From positions 62,001-126,000 of the forward strand of contig CAYRFQ010000003.1 of the NCBI GenBank assembly GCA_964423615.1: a stretch of 64,000 nt of DNA, read 5' to 3'. This document shows, piece by piece, positions 25,981-35,759 of this stretch. A program made the position numbers and the translations under genes. Each line of letters begins with the position of its first letter. The stretch's first letter is position 1. The stretch comes from CAYRFQ01 sp964423615 (lineage in GTDB: Bacteria > Planctomycetota > Planctomycetia > Gemmatales > Gemmataceae). The notes beneath the pieces are model-generated. The model did not search any database, was not told where the DNA came from, and saw only the letters and a program-made list of their open reading frames with translations.

Positions 25981-26526
25981 ATTTTTCCGATTCCTTGGTC
26001 GCACTTGGCCTAGCGTCTTCTCGCAGCGAGTTCGATTCCGTTTCGAGGCACTCCGAGGTTTTAGCGAAGTTTGCGAATGGATGTCGTGCTGGGTCTGTGT
26101 TGCAGAGGGCGACAAGCCGCTCGGCCGCGATGGCACATCAGGTCGCTCTTTCGTGTGCTACAAGCTACCACACCGTTTCAATTGTCTTGATAGTAGAGAC
26201 GTCTGGGGTCCATTTGATTCGTTTTTTCCAAGGCTTTTTTCGAACAAGTTCAGTCACCCGCTGAAGACTCAGGAAGACACTGTTCGATTTGGTTGTCTGG
26301 ATGGGGTGTCACACGGAAGAAGTCTTGATTCTTGGTGTCGCCACCGGATTCGGAAAAGGAAAAGACCTGGAATATAGCGCCTGTTTTTTCACAGAATAGT
26401 ATGAGACAGTGAAAGGTCGATGTTGGTGCATTAGAACGCATCGATGAAGGCATCGCATTCCACAAACGTTCGCGATGTCGTTGTCCAGCCTATTGACGAA
26501 TCCAACAACTGCCAGGGAACGCTACT
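25981..26526. other. Intergenic region, divergent promoters expected
   Basis: About 545 bases between the extended sigma factor (leftwards) and the M24 peptidase (rightwards). Frames present here read as antisense or low-quality sequence. No recognisable promoter, RNA or repeat. Confidence 0.5.
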
Positions 26527-27621
26527 ATGCTAACTGCCGAAGGATGCCTGGAACGCCGCAAACGTCTTTGGGACACGCTGAATCCCAAACCGCAGATGGA
26601 TCACTTGCGACTCGGAGATCCAATTCACCTCGTTTACTTCGCCAATTTTTTCGTGGACCCCTTCAGTTTAGGCCGCGAGTTCGGCGGTTATTTGATCCTT
26701 CGGAACGACGGAGAGGCGAAGCTGATCCACGACGACCGCCTTCCTGGAAGCGTTGAGATGGCCCACGTCAAGGATCGCCAAAAGGTCCACTGGTACGATG
26801 GGCATTCTCCGGCGAAAGGGCCACGGCAACTCGCGTTGTTGGAAGCGGTGAATCCAACGCAAGGAGGTTTCCGAATGCACGACCGTCCTGGTGATCCGAT
26901 GGCCGAACAACTCGTCACGACGATCGCCGAAATGCGACGCAAGAAGGATCCGGATGAGATCGCGGTCTTACGAAAAGCCATTGCTGCTGGGGAAGCTGGG
27001 CACAAATGGGCTCGGGAAAATCTCAAACCAGGGATGACCGAGTTAGACGTGTATCTGGGAGTTGCCGCAGCAGCCCAGAAACACGTTGGACAGGCGGCCA
27101 TCGTTTACGGCGACTTTGCCGTTTCGCCGGGACCGGAGCGACGTGGTGGTCCGCCGACGGATCGAGAGATCCAATCCGGCGACATGATGATTCTCGACTT
27201 CTCGGTCGTGTTGCACGGCTACCGAGGCGATTTCACAAACACGTATCTCATCGGCAAAGAACCGACTGCCGACCAGCAACGTATTTTCGACCTATGCGTC
27301 CAGGCCATGGCAGCGGGTGAGCCCGAACTCAAAGCGGGGGCGTCGTGTTTGACGGTTTACGAGGCCGTGCGGAGTGTGTTCGAAAAAGAAGGTGTCGCCG
27401 AACACTTCGGTCATCATGCCGGGCACGGTCTCGGGCTCACGCACCCCGAAGCACCGTATTTCGTCCCTGGAGCGAATCAACTGTTGGTGCCGGGCGATGT
27501 CGTGACACTCGAACCGGGGCTTTACATCCAAGGGATCGGCGGCGTGCGAATCGAGCATAATTATTTGATTACCCAGGATGGCTTTGAGCGTCTGAGCAAT
27601 CATACGATTGCGTTGCGGTGA
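26527..27621 (+). CDS. Xaa-Pro aminopeptidase-like M24 metallopeptidase
   Basis: 364 residues. An N-terminal creatinase-like domain (about 1-135) is followed by the pita-bread M24 domain. All five metal ligands can be assigned: D224 (ILDFSV), D235 (GDFTNTY), H300 (HHAGHGLG), E329 (TLEPGLY) and E343 (RIEHNY). It should bind two metal ions and remove an N-terminal residue preceding proline; some relatives use other substrates. Cytoplasmic, no signal peptide. AGGGA lies upstream of the ATG. Stands alone. Confidence 0.93.
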   Translation: MLTAEGCLERRKRLWDTLNPKPQMDHLRLGDPIHLVYFANFFVDPFSLGREFGGYLILRNDGEAKLIHDDRLPGSVEMAHVKDRQKVHWYDGHSPAKGPRQLALLEAVNPTQGGFRMHDRPGDPMAEQLVTTIAEMRRKKDPDEIAVLRKAIAAGEAGHKWARENLKPGMTELDVYLGVAAAAQKHVGQAAIVYGDFAVSPGPERRGGPPTDREIQSGDMMILDFSVVLHGYRGDFTNTYLIGKEPTADQQRIFDLCVQAMAAGEPELKAGASCLTVYEAVRSVFEKEGVAEHFGHHAGHGLGLTHPEAPYFVPGANQLLVPGDVVTLEPGLYIQGIGGVRIEHNYLITQDGFERLSNHTIALR

Positions 27622-28133
27622 GTTTTTGGTTTGCCGAGCTTGGAGTTCTCTTCGGTTGTCGAAAACAAGTTTGGAACCCAGGAAGATCAGACACGAGCGT
27701 GAGTGCAGATTGCTCGACTGATGCGGCCGGCACGCAGGCAACACGAAATGGATTGGTGTCGTTTTGTGGTCAGGTGTGACCGAGCGGTGGCGAAGGCAAA
27801 GCGAAGACACAGCACGGATCTTTTTGAACCGCTTGTGATGCTCGACCTGTGAAAGGTATGGGACCAAGGTACTGGGCACGTCTTACGATTTTCGAATTGG
27901 ATCTCGACACCAGTCCGAAACACCACTTTTAAGTTCGTTTTGGACGGCAACCAAGTCAGTCGTCCATAACGAATTCATACCTTGCACATCAGGCGGGTTT
28001 CCGACGAACCCGCCGCGACTGCCAAGCTCAACAGTCCGAGCACTATCCCAATTTTTCAGCTTTCTTCTTGCAAATCAATTTCTTCAATGATGCTGTAACA
28101 ATTAAATGTGACACACATACACAAGGCGCTAAG
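27622..28133. other. Intergenic region upstream of the GntR/ABC operon
   Basis: About 510 bases. Contains a hairpin at 27992-28014 (GGCGGGTT / AACCCGCC, seven-base loop) and the putative operator at 28106-28118. No gene supported: the frames here lack binding sites and have poor composition. Confidence 0.5.
28106..28118. promoter_or_regulatory. Putative GntR operator
   Basis: Perfect palindrome ATGTG-ACA-CACAT, 15 bases before the GntR start codon. GntR-type regulators usually bind such short palindromes and often repress their own operon, so this is a candidate autoregulatory site (inference). Confidence 0.4.
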
Positions 28134-28535
28134 ATGCTATTCGACATCCAGCCCAATTCTGCCGTACCGATTTTCGAGCAAATCGTCGCCCAAGTGATCT
28201 ATGGGATTGCTTCCGGGACGCTTCCCGCTGGGACAATGATTCCGTCGGTGCGCGAACTCGCCGAAAAAATCCTCGTGCACCCGAATACCGTCTCCAAGGC
28301 GTTCCAAGAACTCGAACGGCGCGGAGTGATCATTGCCCGACGCGGGAAGGGGATGGAGGTCACGGCAGAAGGCCCGGAAATCTGCTGCAAACAACGACAG
28401 GAAATTCTTCGAAAACGAATTCGCGACGTCCTTCGTGAAGCCGCTCTGGCCTTGCCACACGAACAACTCCGCGAACTCGTCGAAGAAGAATTTCAACACA
28501 TCCAGGAACAAACTCAAGTCAACGGGAAAACGTAA
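28134..28535 (+). CDS. GntR-family transcription regulator, YtrA type
   Basis: 133 residues from the ATG at 28134; a longer frame from 28068 has no support. The N-terminal winged helix is clear: PIFEQIVAQVIYGIASGTLP, then IPSVRELAEKILVHPNTVSK and LERRGVIIARRGKGMEV. The tail is a short 40-residue helix rather than a ligand-binding domain, which defines the YtrA subfamily, usually found in front of ABC transporter genes that it represses. Here it precedes an ABC ATPase by 40 bases and a permease, matching that pattern. The effector is unknown. Confidence 0.92.
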   Translation: MLFDIQPNSAVPIFEQIVAQVIYGIASGTLPAGTMIPSVRELAEKILVHPNTVSKAFQELERRGVIIARRGKGMEVTAEGPEICCKQRQEILRKRIRDVLREAALALPHEQLRELVEEEFQHIQEQTQVNGKT

Positions 28536-28575
28536 GACGTGCCGGATTCTTCGGCACGTCGGGGAGATACATCAC

Positions 28576-29472
28576 ATGGAAAAGGCGATCGAAATCGGCA
28601 ATTTGACCAAGCGTTACGGCGGAAAAAAAGCCGTCGATGACCTGACGTTGGACATCCCCAAAGGGTCGGTGTTTGCGTTGCTCGGAGAAAACGGTGCCGG
28701 TAAAAGCACGACGATCAAAATCCTGACTGGGCTTCTCCAGGCCGACGGCGGCAAGGCGTTTGTACTCGGGCAAGACGCCTGGGTAAACGCCCAATCACTG
28801 CGTCGAAGGGTCGGTTACGTGCCCGAGCGTCCTCGTTTCTACGACTGGATGCGGGTTGGCGAAATTGGATGGTTCACGGCCGGATTCCACCACCGGAACT
28901 ATCTAGCGACCTACAACGATTACGTCCAAAAATTCCAGCTCTCTCCCCAAGCCAAGCTCAAGACTCTCTCGAAGGGACAATACGCCAAGGTCGCTTTGGC
29001 ATTGGCATTGGCCATCGAGCCGGAAGTTTTGATTCTCGATGAACCGACATCGGGGCTGGACTTGCTGGTTCGGCGAGAGTTCCTCCAGAGCATGATCGGC
29101 CTCGCGAGCGAAGGCCGCACGATCGTCATCGCCAGTCATTTGATTGCCGAGGTTGAGCGAGTTGCCAGTCATGTGGCGTTCCTGGGTGGGAGCAAGCTGT
29201 TGTTGTCGGCGTCGATGGAAGAACTCCGTAAACGTGTAGTCAAGTACAGCGTTCGGTTCGACGACCAGGCTCCCGACCTAGCACCGCTCGGAAACGTCCT
29301 GCAACGAAATGGCAGCGGCAAGCTGACGCAAGCCGTCGTTCTCGATCCGCAAGCGGACAAGGCCAACGAACTCGCGGCGGCAGCAAGTGTTGTTGACGTC
29401 GAAGAATCTCCGCTTGGCCTCGAAGACGTTTATTGTGCCCTGTTGGCCCAAAACGAGGGAGAGAAAGAATGA
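28576..29472 (+). CDS. ABC transporter ATP-binding subunit
   Basis: 298 residues. Walker A GENGAGKST, Q-loop region around YVPERPRFYDWM, signature TLSKGQYAKVALALAL (the usual LSGGQ is LSKGQ), Walker B VLILDEPTSGLD and switch His in IASHLIAEVE. The C-terminal 80 residues are an accessory domain. It supplies energy to the permease encoded next; their reading frames overlap by four bases (ATGA), so they are translationally coupled. GGGGAG lies upstream of the ATG at 28576. Part of the YtrA-type operon; such systems often act in envelope stress or antibiotic response, but the substrate is not known. Confidence 0.93.
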   Translation: MEKAIEIGNLTKRYGGKKAVDDLTLDIPKGSVFALLGENGAGKSTTIKILTGLLQADGGKAFVLGQDAWVNAQSLRRRVGYVPERPRFYDWMRVGEIGWFTAGFHHRNYLATYNDYVQKFQLSPQAKLKTLSKGQYAKVALALALAIEPEVLILDEPTSGLDLLVRREFLQSMIGLASEGRTIVIASHLIAEVERVASHVAFLGGSKLLLSASMEELRKRVVKYSVRFDDQAPDLAPLGNVLQRNGSGKLTQAVVLDPQADKANELAAAASVVDVEESPLGLEDVYCALLAQNEGEKE

Positions 29473-32198
29473 GCGCTGGATTCCGCTTGGCATGGAAAGA
29501 ATATCGGCAACAACTCTCGTTCTGGTTGGCCATCGTTGTCTTGGCGGTATTTGCCGCATTAGTTTGTATGGCGTCGGTGCCGGATGGATCGTTCGCAGTT
29601 GGAAGTGATAGGTTCCTCAGGGACGTTTTCCGAGTGATCATGTGGATCCTCGCGGCGACCGGAGGCGTCGTTGCCGGGGCGTTGTTATTTGCAGGAGAAA
29701 AAGAAACGAGAACGACGTGGTTTCTGGACTTGTTGCCTACCAGACGCACAACGATTTGGCTTGGCAAGGTGTTGGCTGGGTTCGGTTTGACGCTGCTGCA
29801 AGTATTGGTGCTCTGCTTAATTTGGATGATCGCCTCTTCCAGAGCGTGGAGTCAACCTTGGAGTTTTGCCACGGTGGCTCAGTGGGAGCAAGAATTCCTT
29901 GAAGCGTTGAACGCTCAAGGGATTATTTTGATCGCACTTGGGAGTTTGGCCATCGAGGGATTCGTTTGGGCCACGTTGGCTTCGACCCTGACTCGAACCG
30001 TCATGGCGGCGGTTGGGCTGACGATCGTTTTTTCGATGGTGGCTTGGTTGATGTACCTTGCGACGACTTTCGAGCAAGAGGCCTATCTGTATGTGGTTCC
30101 TCGCGTGATTCTCTGGAGTCTGGCATTGGGGGTGTCGGCATGGGTCTACTGGGCTCCGACGCGGGAACGAGCTACACCCGTTGGTCGAGTTCCGTCGAGT
30201 TTTCAATCGTTGTTGTGGTTGAGTTGGCGACAGAGTTACGTCCTGTGGTACACGCTCTTGGTGACGAGCCTTGCGACTAGTGTGGTCGTAGCTTTCGCAG
30301 GAATCGTTGCGTGGCCAATTGCGAGTCTGCTAGTCGGTGTCATTGGCGGGTTGCATGTCTTCCAATCGGACCAAACGAATGACCGCTTCCGGTTTCTGGG
30401 TGATCAACGATTCCCAATGACTTGTGTTTGGTTGTTGAAGGTATTTTTGGGACTTGTAGCCGTCTGCGTTTCGTTGGTGGTAATGCGGTTGATGGCGCTG
30501 GCGATTATGGTGGGTAGGAGCCATGAAGAGCCAAACTTCCAGATCACAGCTCCGGATTGGAACGCTTTCCTGATCGAAGAACAATTCGTTCCTGAGTTGA
30601 TTCCGATGATACAGTTCCTTCCAGTTTGGGCAACCTACGGGTTCAGTGTCGGCCTGTTGTGCGGACAGATGTTCCAAAAGCCGATCGTGTCGTCCATTGT
30701 AGCCCAGGGAATCAGCGTTTTGTTGTTGCTCCTGTGGATACCGTTGATCGTCTGCGGTGGCCTCCCGACCTGGCAACTCTATGTCGTTCCGGTCGTGTTC
30801 TTGACGACCAGCTGGCTACACATGCGTTCGTGGATTTCAGGACGGAGTCACGAATTTTGGCCTTGCATGCGTTTCATCGGCACGGGGGTGTTCGTGGCGT
30901 TGTGGATGTTCGTGGTGCTGGGGTATCGTTCGGCCGAGTTCCCCGATATGGAAGTTCCTTTTGACATGAATCGGTATTTGGCCACCATTCCTCGAGGGGC
31001 CAATAACAAGGCCGGAAATGACATCGTCGCTGCCTTGAAAAAGTTGGACAACCGATATCAATTCGTCGAGAAGAAACTTCATCCAAATCGAAAACCAGGG
31101 GACGAAATCCCAGAGGGAGAATACGAACCAGATTTGGTTGGGAAACTCATCTGGGATGCCAAGAAGCTCAAAAAGAAAGAGGTCGAAGCAATCTGGAAGC
31201 GACTCGACCCCTGGACTGACGAGATGTTCGCCGGAGAGTGGGACGAGGAGTTAACCAAGGCATGCCGAGAACCACTCGGGGCGATTTTGAACCTTGAGAA
31301 AACACAAGGCACCACGCACACATTCGAATTCCTCATTGGTTTAGCAAAAGATGCTTTTCTCTGTCGATCACTGCAAGAACAACGCAAAGGGAACCTCTCC
31401 CAAGCTTCCGAGGCTCTCCTCACAGCCTTTCGACTCGTGAGGCACCCGAGGCCATTCAATGACCTCTTCATTCAACGATGGTGCAACGGAAAGGAACAAA
31501 CGTGTCTTGCTGTTCTCCGACAACAGATGCGGAAAGTCGAAAAGCTCCCAAAACACGAACGAACAACGATTCTCAACAAGCTCCTCAAGACCCTCAAGAC
31601 CCAAGACAAGAGTCTTCCTTCAACCGTGGCCGCCTACAAAGCCGAACTCCGCGAGTACTGGTCATCCATTCGGAGATACCGGAGCAACAGAACACCCAAT
31701 GCCGCTGACCGGATATTGGCCACTTGTGTTCTCATGCCCTGGGAGGCCGAGCGAGTGGTGAGGATGCAACGAATTGCTCTCCACGCGCAGTTGTGGCTTG
31801 CAGAACAAAATGCTTGGGAACTCCCGGCCGAACCGGAGAGGGGCGAACCAGGCTACTGGTTATGGGAAGCGGGGCTCACAACACCGGGAAGCCCCGCAAC
31901 TCAGTTTTCGAAAGAGATATGGATGGAATGGAAGAAGCGCTATTACGATCGGGAAATCCATTCGGCGGTCCGTGGGGTTCCGTTCTACGTCGAACTCCAC
32001 ACCAGAATCAAACAGCGGGCCAAACAAGTCCTCGATCTTCGCACGGCTCAACTCCAAGTCGCCCAACGGCTTTACTTCGCCGAGACGGGTCAACGAACGA
32101 ACGAATCGAAGGACCTCGTCCCGAGGTATTTTACGGGAGTTCCTCAGAATCCGGTCACTGGGGAAGCAATGACGCTAATTCCCGCCGTGATGAGATAA
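29469..32198 (+). CDS. ABC-2 type permease with a long C-terminal soluble region
   Basis: 909 residues. About the first 490 contain roughly a dozen hydrophobic helices in two blocks, looking like a duplicated ABC-2 membrane domain. After the last helix (FIGTGVFVALWMFVVLGY) comes a soluble, helix-rich region of over 400 residues, probably outside the cytoplasm. Its end, LRTAQLQVAQRLYFAETGQR then DLVPRYFTGVPQNP, resembles a short motif seen at the C terminus of other planctomycete membrane proteins (recollection, not tested). Starts inside the end of the ATPase gene (ATGA). It converges on serS with six bases between. Confidence 0.88.
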   Translation: MSAGFRLAWKEYRQQLSFWLAIVVLAVFAALVCMASVPDGSFAVGSDRFLRDVFRVIMWILAATGGVVAGALLFAGEKETRTTWFLDLLPTRRTTIWLGKVLAGFGLTLLQVLVLCLIWMIASSRAWSQPWSFATVAQWEQEFLEALNAQGIILIALGSLAIEGFVWATLASTLTRTVMAAVGLTIVFSMVAWLMYLATTFEQEAYLYVVPRVILWSLALGVSAWVYWAPTRERATPVGRVPSSFQSLLWLSWRQSYVLWYTLLVTSLATSVVVAFAGIVAWPIASLLVGVIGGLHVFQSDQTNDRFRFLGDQRFPMTCVWLLKVFLGLVAVCVSLVVMRLMALAIMVGRSHEEPNFQITAPDWNAFLIEEQFVPELIPMIQFLPVWATYGFSVGLLCGQMFQKPIVSSIVAQGISVLLLLLWIPLIVCGGLPTWQLYVVPVVFLTTSWLHMRSWISGRSHEFWPCMRFIGTGVFVALWMFVVLGYRSAEFPDMEVPFDMNRYLATIPRGANNKAGNDIVAALKKLDNRYQFVEKKLHPNRKPGDEIPEGEYEPDLVGKLIWDAKKLKKKEVEAIWKRLDPWTDEMFAGEWDEELTKACREPLGAILNLEKTQGTTHTFEFLIGLAKDAFLCRSLQEQRKGNLSQASEALLTAFRLVRHPRPFNDLFIQRWCNGKEQTCLAVLRQQMRKVEKLPKHERTTILNKLLKTLKTQDKSLPSTVAAYKAELREYWSSIRRYRSNRTPNAADRILATCVLMPWEAERVVRMQRIALHAQLWLAEQNAWELPAEPERGEPGYWLWEAGLTTPGSPATQFSKEIWMEWKKRYYDREIHSAVRGVPFYVELHTRIKQRAKQVLDLRTAQLQVAQRLYFAETGQRTNESKDLVPRYFTGVPQNPVTGEAMTLIPAVMR

Positions 32199-32204
32199 TG
32201 CAGG

Positions 32205-33482
32205 CTATCGGCTGATCTTGTCCTTCCCCACCCACTTCTGGAGAGCTTCGGGGATCAACACCGAACCATCTTCTTGTTGATAGTTCTCAAGAATCGCCAG
32301 AATCGCCCGGGTACTTGCAACCGCGGTTCCGTTCAAAGTGTGAACGAACCGCGTGCCCTTGAAGTCGGGACCTTTGTAGCGAATGTTGAGTCGGCGTGCT
32401 TGATAATCGGTGCAGTTCGACGTGGACGTGACTTCGCCGTATTCGCCTCCCTCGCCGCGACCTGGCATCCAGGCTTCGATGTCGTATTTCCGGTAAGCCG
32501 GTCCGCCAAGATCACCAGTACATGTGTCGATGACGTGATAGGGCAAACCGAGTCCCTGGAAAATCTCTTCTTCGATGGCCAAAATGTCTTCGTGAATCGC
32601 ATCGCTCTGTTCGGGAACGCAGAAGGCAAACATCTCTACCTTCGTAAATTGGTGAACGCGATAGAGCCCACGGGTATCGCGACCAGCAGCGCCAGCTTCG
32701 GTGCGGAAGCAGTGAGACAGTCCGACATATCTTTGCGGTAAATCAGTCTCCTGTAGGATTTTATCTTTGTGCATCCCACCGAGGGTGATTTCGGCCGTGG
32801 CGATCATACACAGATCGGTGTTCTCGATGCTGTAGATTTGCGTCTCTTCGCCACGCGGGATGAACCCGATTCCTTCGAGCACTTCGGCCTTGGCCATGTC
32901 CGGGGTAATGATCGGGACGAATCCCTTTTCCACCAGCTTTTGCATGGCGTACTGGACGAGAGCGATTTCGAGCAATGCGCCTTCGTTCTTCAGGTAGTAG
33001 AACTTTGGTCCGACGACATTCGAACCAGCTTCGAAGTCGGCCAAGTCGAGCGCTTCGCACAACTCATAATGGTCTTTCGGAGTGAAGTCGAACTTGGTCG
33101 GCTCGCCATGCTTTTTGATGACTTTGTTGGCCGAATCATCTGTCCCAACCGGGGCATCAGGGTGCGTGATGTTAGGAATGACGTTCAGGGCTTGCCTCAG
33201 TTGCTGTTCGACGTCCTTGACTTGCTCCTCCAGATCGGAAACCTGTTGTCGTAGTTCGCGACCTTTCTCGATGAGTTGCTGTCGCTCGTCGGCGTCTTTG
33301 GTGCCCTTGATTTTCTTCTGGAGTTCGTTGGCCTCTTGTTGAAATTGTTGGGCTTCGTGGCGGAGTTTCTTCCGCTGGTCGTCGAATGTGATCACTGTAT
33401 CCACATCGGCCACGACATTGCGGTTCTTGCAATTTTCTTTGACCGTGTCGAGATTTTCACGAAGGTAGGCGACGTCCAGCAT
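32205..33482 (-). CDS. serS: Serine--tRNA ligase
   Basis: 425 residues. Class II synthetase that charges tRNA-Ser (and tRNA-Sec). An N-terminal antiparallel coiled coil (residues about 30-100, rich in Gln/Glu/Lys) binds the tRNA long arm; motif 2 (CFRTEAGAAGRDTRGLYRVH) and motif 3 (LNGTAVASTRAILAILEN) form the active site. The ATG at 33482 gives the usual MLDVAYLRENLD start; an upstream extension to 33608 is not expected. Confidence 0.96.
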   Translation of the reverse strand: MLDVAYLRENLDTVKENCKNRNVVADVDTVITFDDQRKKLRHEAQQFQQEANELQKKIKGTKDADERQQLIEKGRELRQQVSDLEEQVKDVEQQLRQALNVIPNITHPDAPVGTDDSANKVIKKHGEPTKFDFTPKDHYELCEALDLADFEAGSNVVGPKFYYLKNEGALLEIALVQYAMQKLVEKGFVPIITPDMAKAEVLEGIGFIPRGEETQIYSIENTDLCMIATAEITLGGMHKDKILQETDLPQRYVGLSHCFRTEAGAAGRDTRGLYRVHQFTKVEMFAFCVPEQSDAIHEDILAIEEEIFQGLGLPYHVIDTCTGDLGGPAYRKYDIEAWMPGRGEGGEYGEVTSTSNCTDYQARRLNIRYKGPDFKGTRFVHTLNGTAVASTRAILAILENYQQEDGSVLIPEALQKWVGKDKISR

Positions 33483-33821
33483 GAGACACCCAGGGAAAAA
33501 GTTAGTTCCGATGCGAGGGCCTAATCGGCACAGCAGCGACAAAGTGTACCGGTGGATGGTGAAACTTGGATAAGGACGACATTCCCGACTATTCTTCAAC
33601 TTGGACAAAACTCAATGGACCAGTCCAGCAAGATCCCTCAAGCTCGGGACAGGGAATCAGGAGAAATCTCGGTGTGCCAAGTTGGGTTACGATCATGGCA
33701 CACCACAAATTCCTTGTCCCAGCGGCGTCTGCGGCCGAAGAACTCCAATCCGTCACACCACGTTGGGGAAAAACGCCAAGGCTCTTGATCTCACTTGAGA
33801 CAACCCAATCGTCTCCAAGGT
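33483..33821. other. Intergenic region between citrate synthase and serS
   Basis: About 340 bases, downstream of the citrate synthase gene and upstream of serS, both leftward. No gene or clear regulatory element seen. Confidence 0.45.
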
Positions 33822-34970
33822 TTACGCACGTTGTTCCAGCGGGATGTATTTTTTATCCCGTTCCCCAACAAAGACCTGTGATGGACGGAAAATGCGGTTA
33901 CCTTCGAGTTGCTCCAACCAGTGAGACAACCAACCCGAAACCCGTGCAATCGCAAAGATCGGCGTGAACAAGTCCCGAGGGATTCCCAGGGCTTGGTAGA
34001 CGATGCCCGAAAAGAAATCGACGTTGGGGTAGATGCCTTTCGCGGAAAGTTTTTCGGCTACGACCTTTTCGAGTTCCATGGCGACTTGGAACTGCGCGGA
34101 TTGATCTTGTTCGGAGAGAGCCTGTAGGGCGAACTCGTGCAGGGCCTTGGCTCTCGGGTCTTTGGTCTTGTAAACGCGATGGCCGAAGCCCATGATTTTT
34201 TTCTTGTTCGCGATCGCATCCTCAGCCCAAGAGCGGACGTTTTCCACCGAACCGATCTGATCGAGTGTTTCGAGGACCCTTTCGTTGGCCCCTCCGTGTA
34301 GTGGTCCGTGGAGGCTTCCGATGGCCGAGCTGACGACGGCATAGGGAGTGGACAAGGTCGACCCGGTCACCCTTGCGGTGAACGTCGAGGCGTTCATGGT
34401 GTGCTCGGCGTGCAAGATCAAGCACGCGTCGATGACCTTCCGGATGCCTGGGCTTGGATCCTTCTCGAAGAGCATGTAGTAGAAGTTGGAAGCGTGGTCC
34501 AAGTCCTCTCGAGGCGTCACCGCATCTTCCCCTTGGCGAAGGCGGTGGAATGCAGCGACCAGGGTCGGCATCTTGGCGATGAGTCGGACGACGGCTTCCC
34601 AGTTCTTGTCTTCGTCGTTGACGTTCGACATGGGATAGTACATGGCCATCGCGGCCACGCTTGCCTGAAGGGCGTCCATCGGATGGCCACCTTCGGGCAT
34701 ACACTTGATCAGGTCCTTGAGCTTGTATTTGATGCGTCGTTCTTGTTTTAGCCGGGCGTCAAAATCGGCCAACTCCTTCTGCGAAGGTAGCCGCCCCTCG
34801 AGCAGCAACCAGGCTGTTTCCTCGTAGGTGCTGTGGAGGGCCAGATCCTCGATTGGGATGCCACGGTATTCGAGCCTTCCTTGTTCGCCATCAATGAAAC
34901 TAACCGCGGATTCCGCCGCGGGAACTTTTTCGAGGCCCCTTACAAAAGGCAACCCTGTCATATCGACCAT
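33822..34970 (-). CDS. gltA: Citrate synthase
   Basis: 382 residues. Condenses acetyl-CoA and oxaloacetate to citrate, the entry to the TCA cycle. Catalytic pieces are the His in SLHGPLHGGAN, the His in IMGFGHRVYK and the Asp in VDFFSG. The length of about 380 is that of the shorter, usually dimeric type found in Gram-positives and archaea; 2-methylcitrate synthase has the same fold and cannot be excluded. GAGGGG lies six bases before the ATG at 34970, which sets the start. Confidence 0.94.
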   Translation of the reverse strand: MVDMTGLPFVRGLEKVPAAESAVSFIDGEQGRLEYRGIPIEDLALHSTYEETAWLLLEGRLPSQKELADFDARLKQERRIKYKLKDLIKCMPEGGHPMDALQASVAAMAMYYPMSNVNDEDKNWEAVVRLIAKMPTLVAAFHRLRQGEDAVTPREDLDHASNFYYMLFEKDPSPGIRKVIDACLILHAEHTMNASTFTARVTGSTLSTPYAVVSSAIGSLHGPLHGGANERVLETLDQIGSVENVRSWAEDAIANKKKIMGFGHRVYKTKDPRAKALHEFALQALSEQDQSAQFQVAMELEKVVAEKLSAKGIYPNVDFFSGIVYQALGIPRDLFTPIFAIARVSGWLSHWLEQLEGNRIFRPSQVFVGERDKKYIPLEQRA

Positions 34971-35483
34971 GCTTGTCCCCTCGAGACATGCTCTTCGCCA
35001 CGCCACAGATTCTTGGCTTACTCCGGGGTGGCAGAAGGCAGAAAATCCGAATGTTTCGAATAAAAACTTATTTTGGAATAATTAATGCTCTTAGCAAGTT
35101 GATTATATCCAGTCGATTCTACAGCGGCGAAATCACCTAGATTACCTTATGCATCAAACCCAACGGCGGCTAGGAGTTGCGGCCAGTCTCGATGCGGCGA
35201 TGACCCAAGTCTTGGTCTTGACTTGTCGAGTTTCTGGCCCAAGTGTCCCCCTCGATTTTGAGCAGCTGATGGGTAAATCCGATCGCCAACCAACCCACAC
35301 AACACTTGCGTTTTCACCCATCGAACCAATCTAGACTCCGATTGTGCTGCCTGTGCCGAAGGTGCCACGGTCCTCAGGAAGATCTTGGTCAATTTGCTCC
35401 TTGCCTTAGACCGACCGACCCGATGAATGAGTTAGACTTCGATCATGATTCTATGATTTTTCCGCTCGAAGGAGAGTAGCAAC
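34971..35483. other. Intergenic region between divergent citrate synthase and csrA
   Basis: About 510 bases. A leftward TATAAT is present at 35102-35107, about 130 bases before the citrate synthase start, without a good -35. No gene seen. Confidence 0.4.
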
Positions 35484-35681
35484 ATGTTGGTGTTGAGCCG
35501 CAAACTGGGCGAAAAAATCTACATCGCTGATAATATCTGTATCACCGTTGTGGATATTGATCGGGGCAAGATTCGTTTGGGCATCGAAGCACCACGCGAT
35601 GTTCCGATATTCCGAAAAGAGCTTCTGACGAACGACAAGAAGACACCACCGGGAACAGTCGATCCCTCCGGGGAAGAGTAA
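35484..35681 (+). CDS. csrA: Carbon storage regulator CsrA
   Basis: 65 residues, full length. A small dimeric RNA-binding protein that binds GGA motifs in mRNA leaders and changes translation or stability. The family start MLVLSRKLGEKIYI and IRLGIEAPRDVPIFRKEL are unmistakable, including the arginine used in RNA binding (APRDV). AAGGAGAG lies seven bases before the ATG. Stands alone here, not next to flagellar genes as in many bacteria. Confidence 0.96.
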   Translation: MLVLSRKLGEKIYIADNICITVVDIDRGKIRLGIEAPRDVPIFRKELLTNDKKTPPGTVDPSGEE

Positions 35682-35695
35682 TTTGTTCCTGGCGA

Positions 35696-35714
35696 ACGAC
35701 CTTCCGAAGGTCGT
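35696..35714. terminator. Hairpin after csrA
   Basis: ACGACCT...AGGTCGT stem directly downstream of the csrA stop, followed by a weak GTTCTCT tract. Could end the csrA transcript; the EamA gene converges from the other side. Confidence 0.35.
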
Positions 35715-35759
35715 GTTCTCTCCGTCGCAATAGCTGTCGATATCTGGCCCCTTCGTTTC

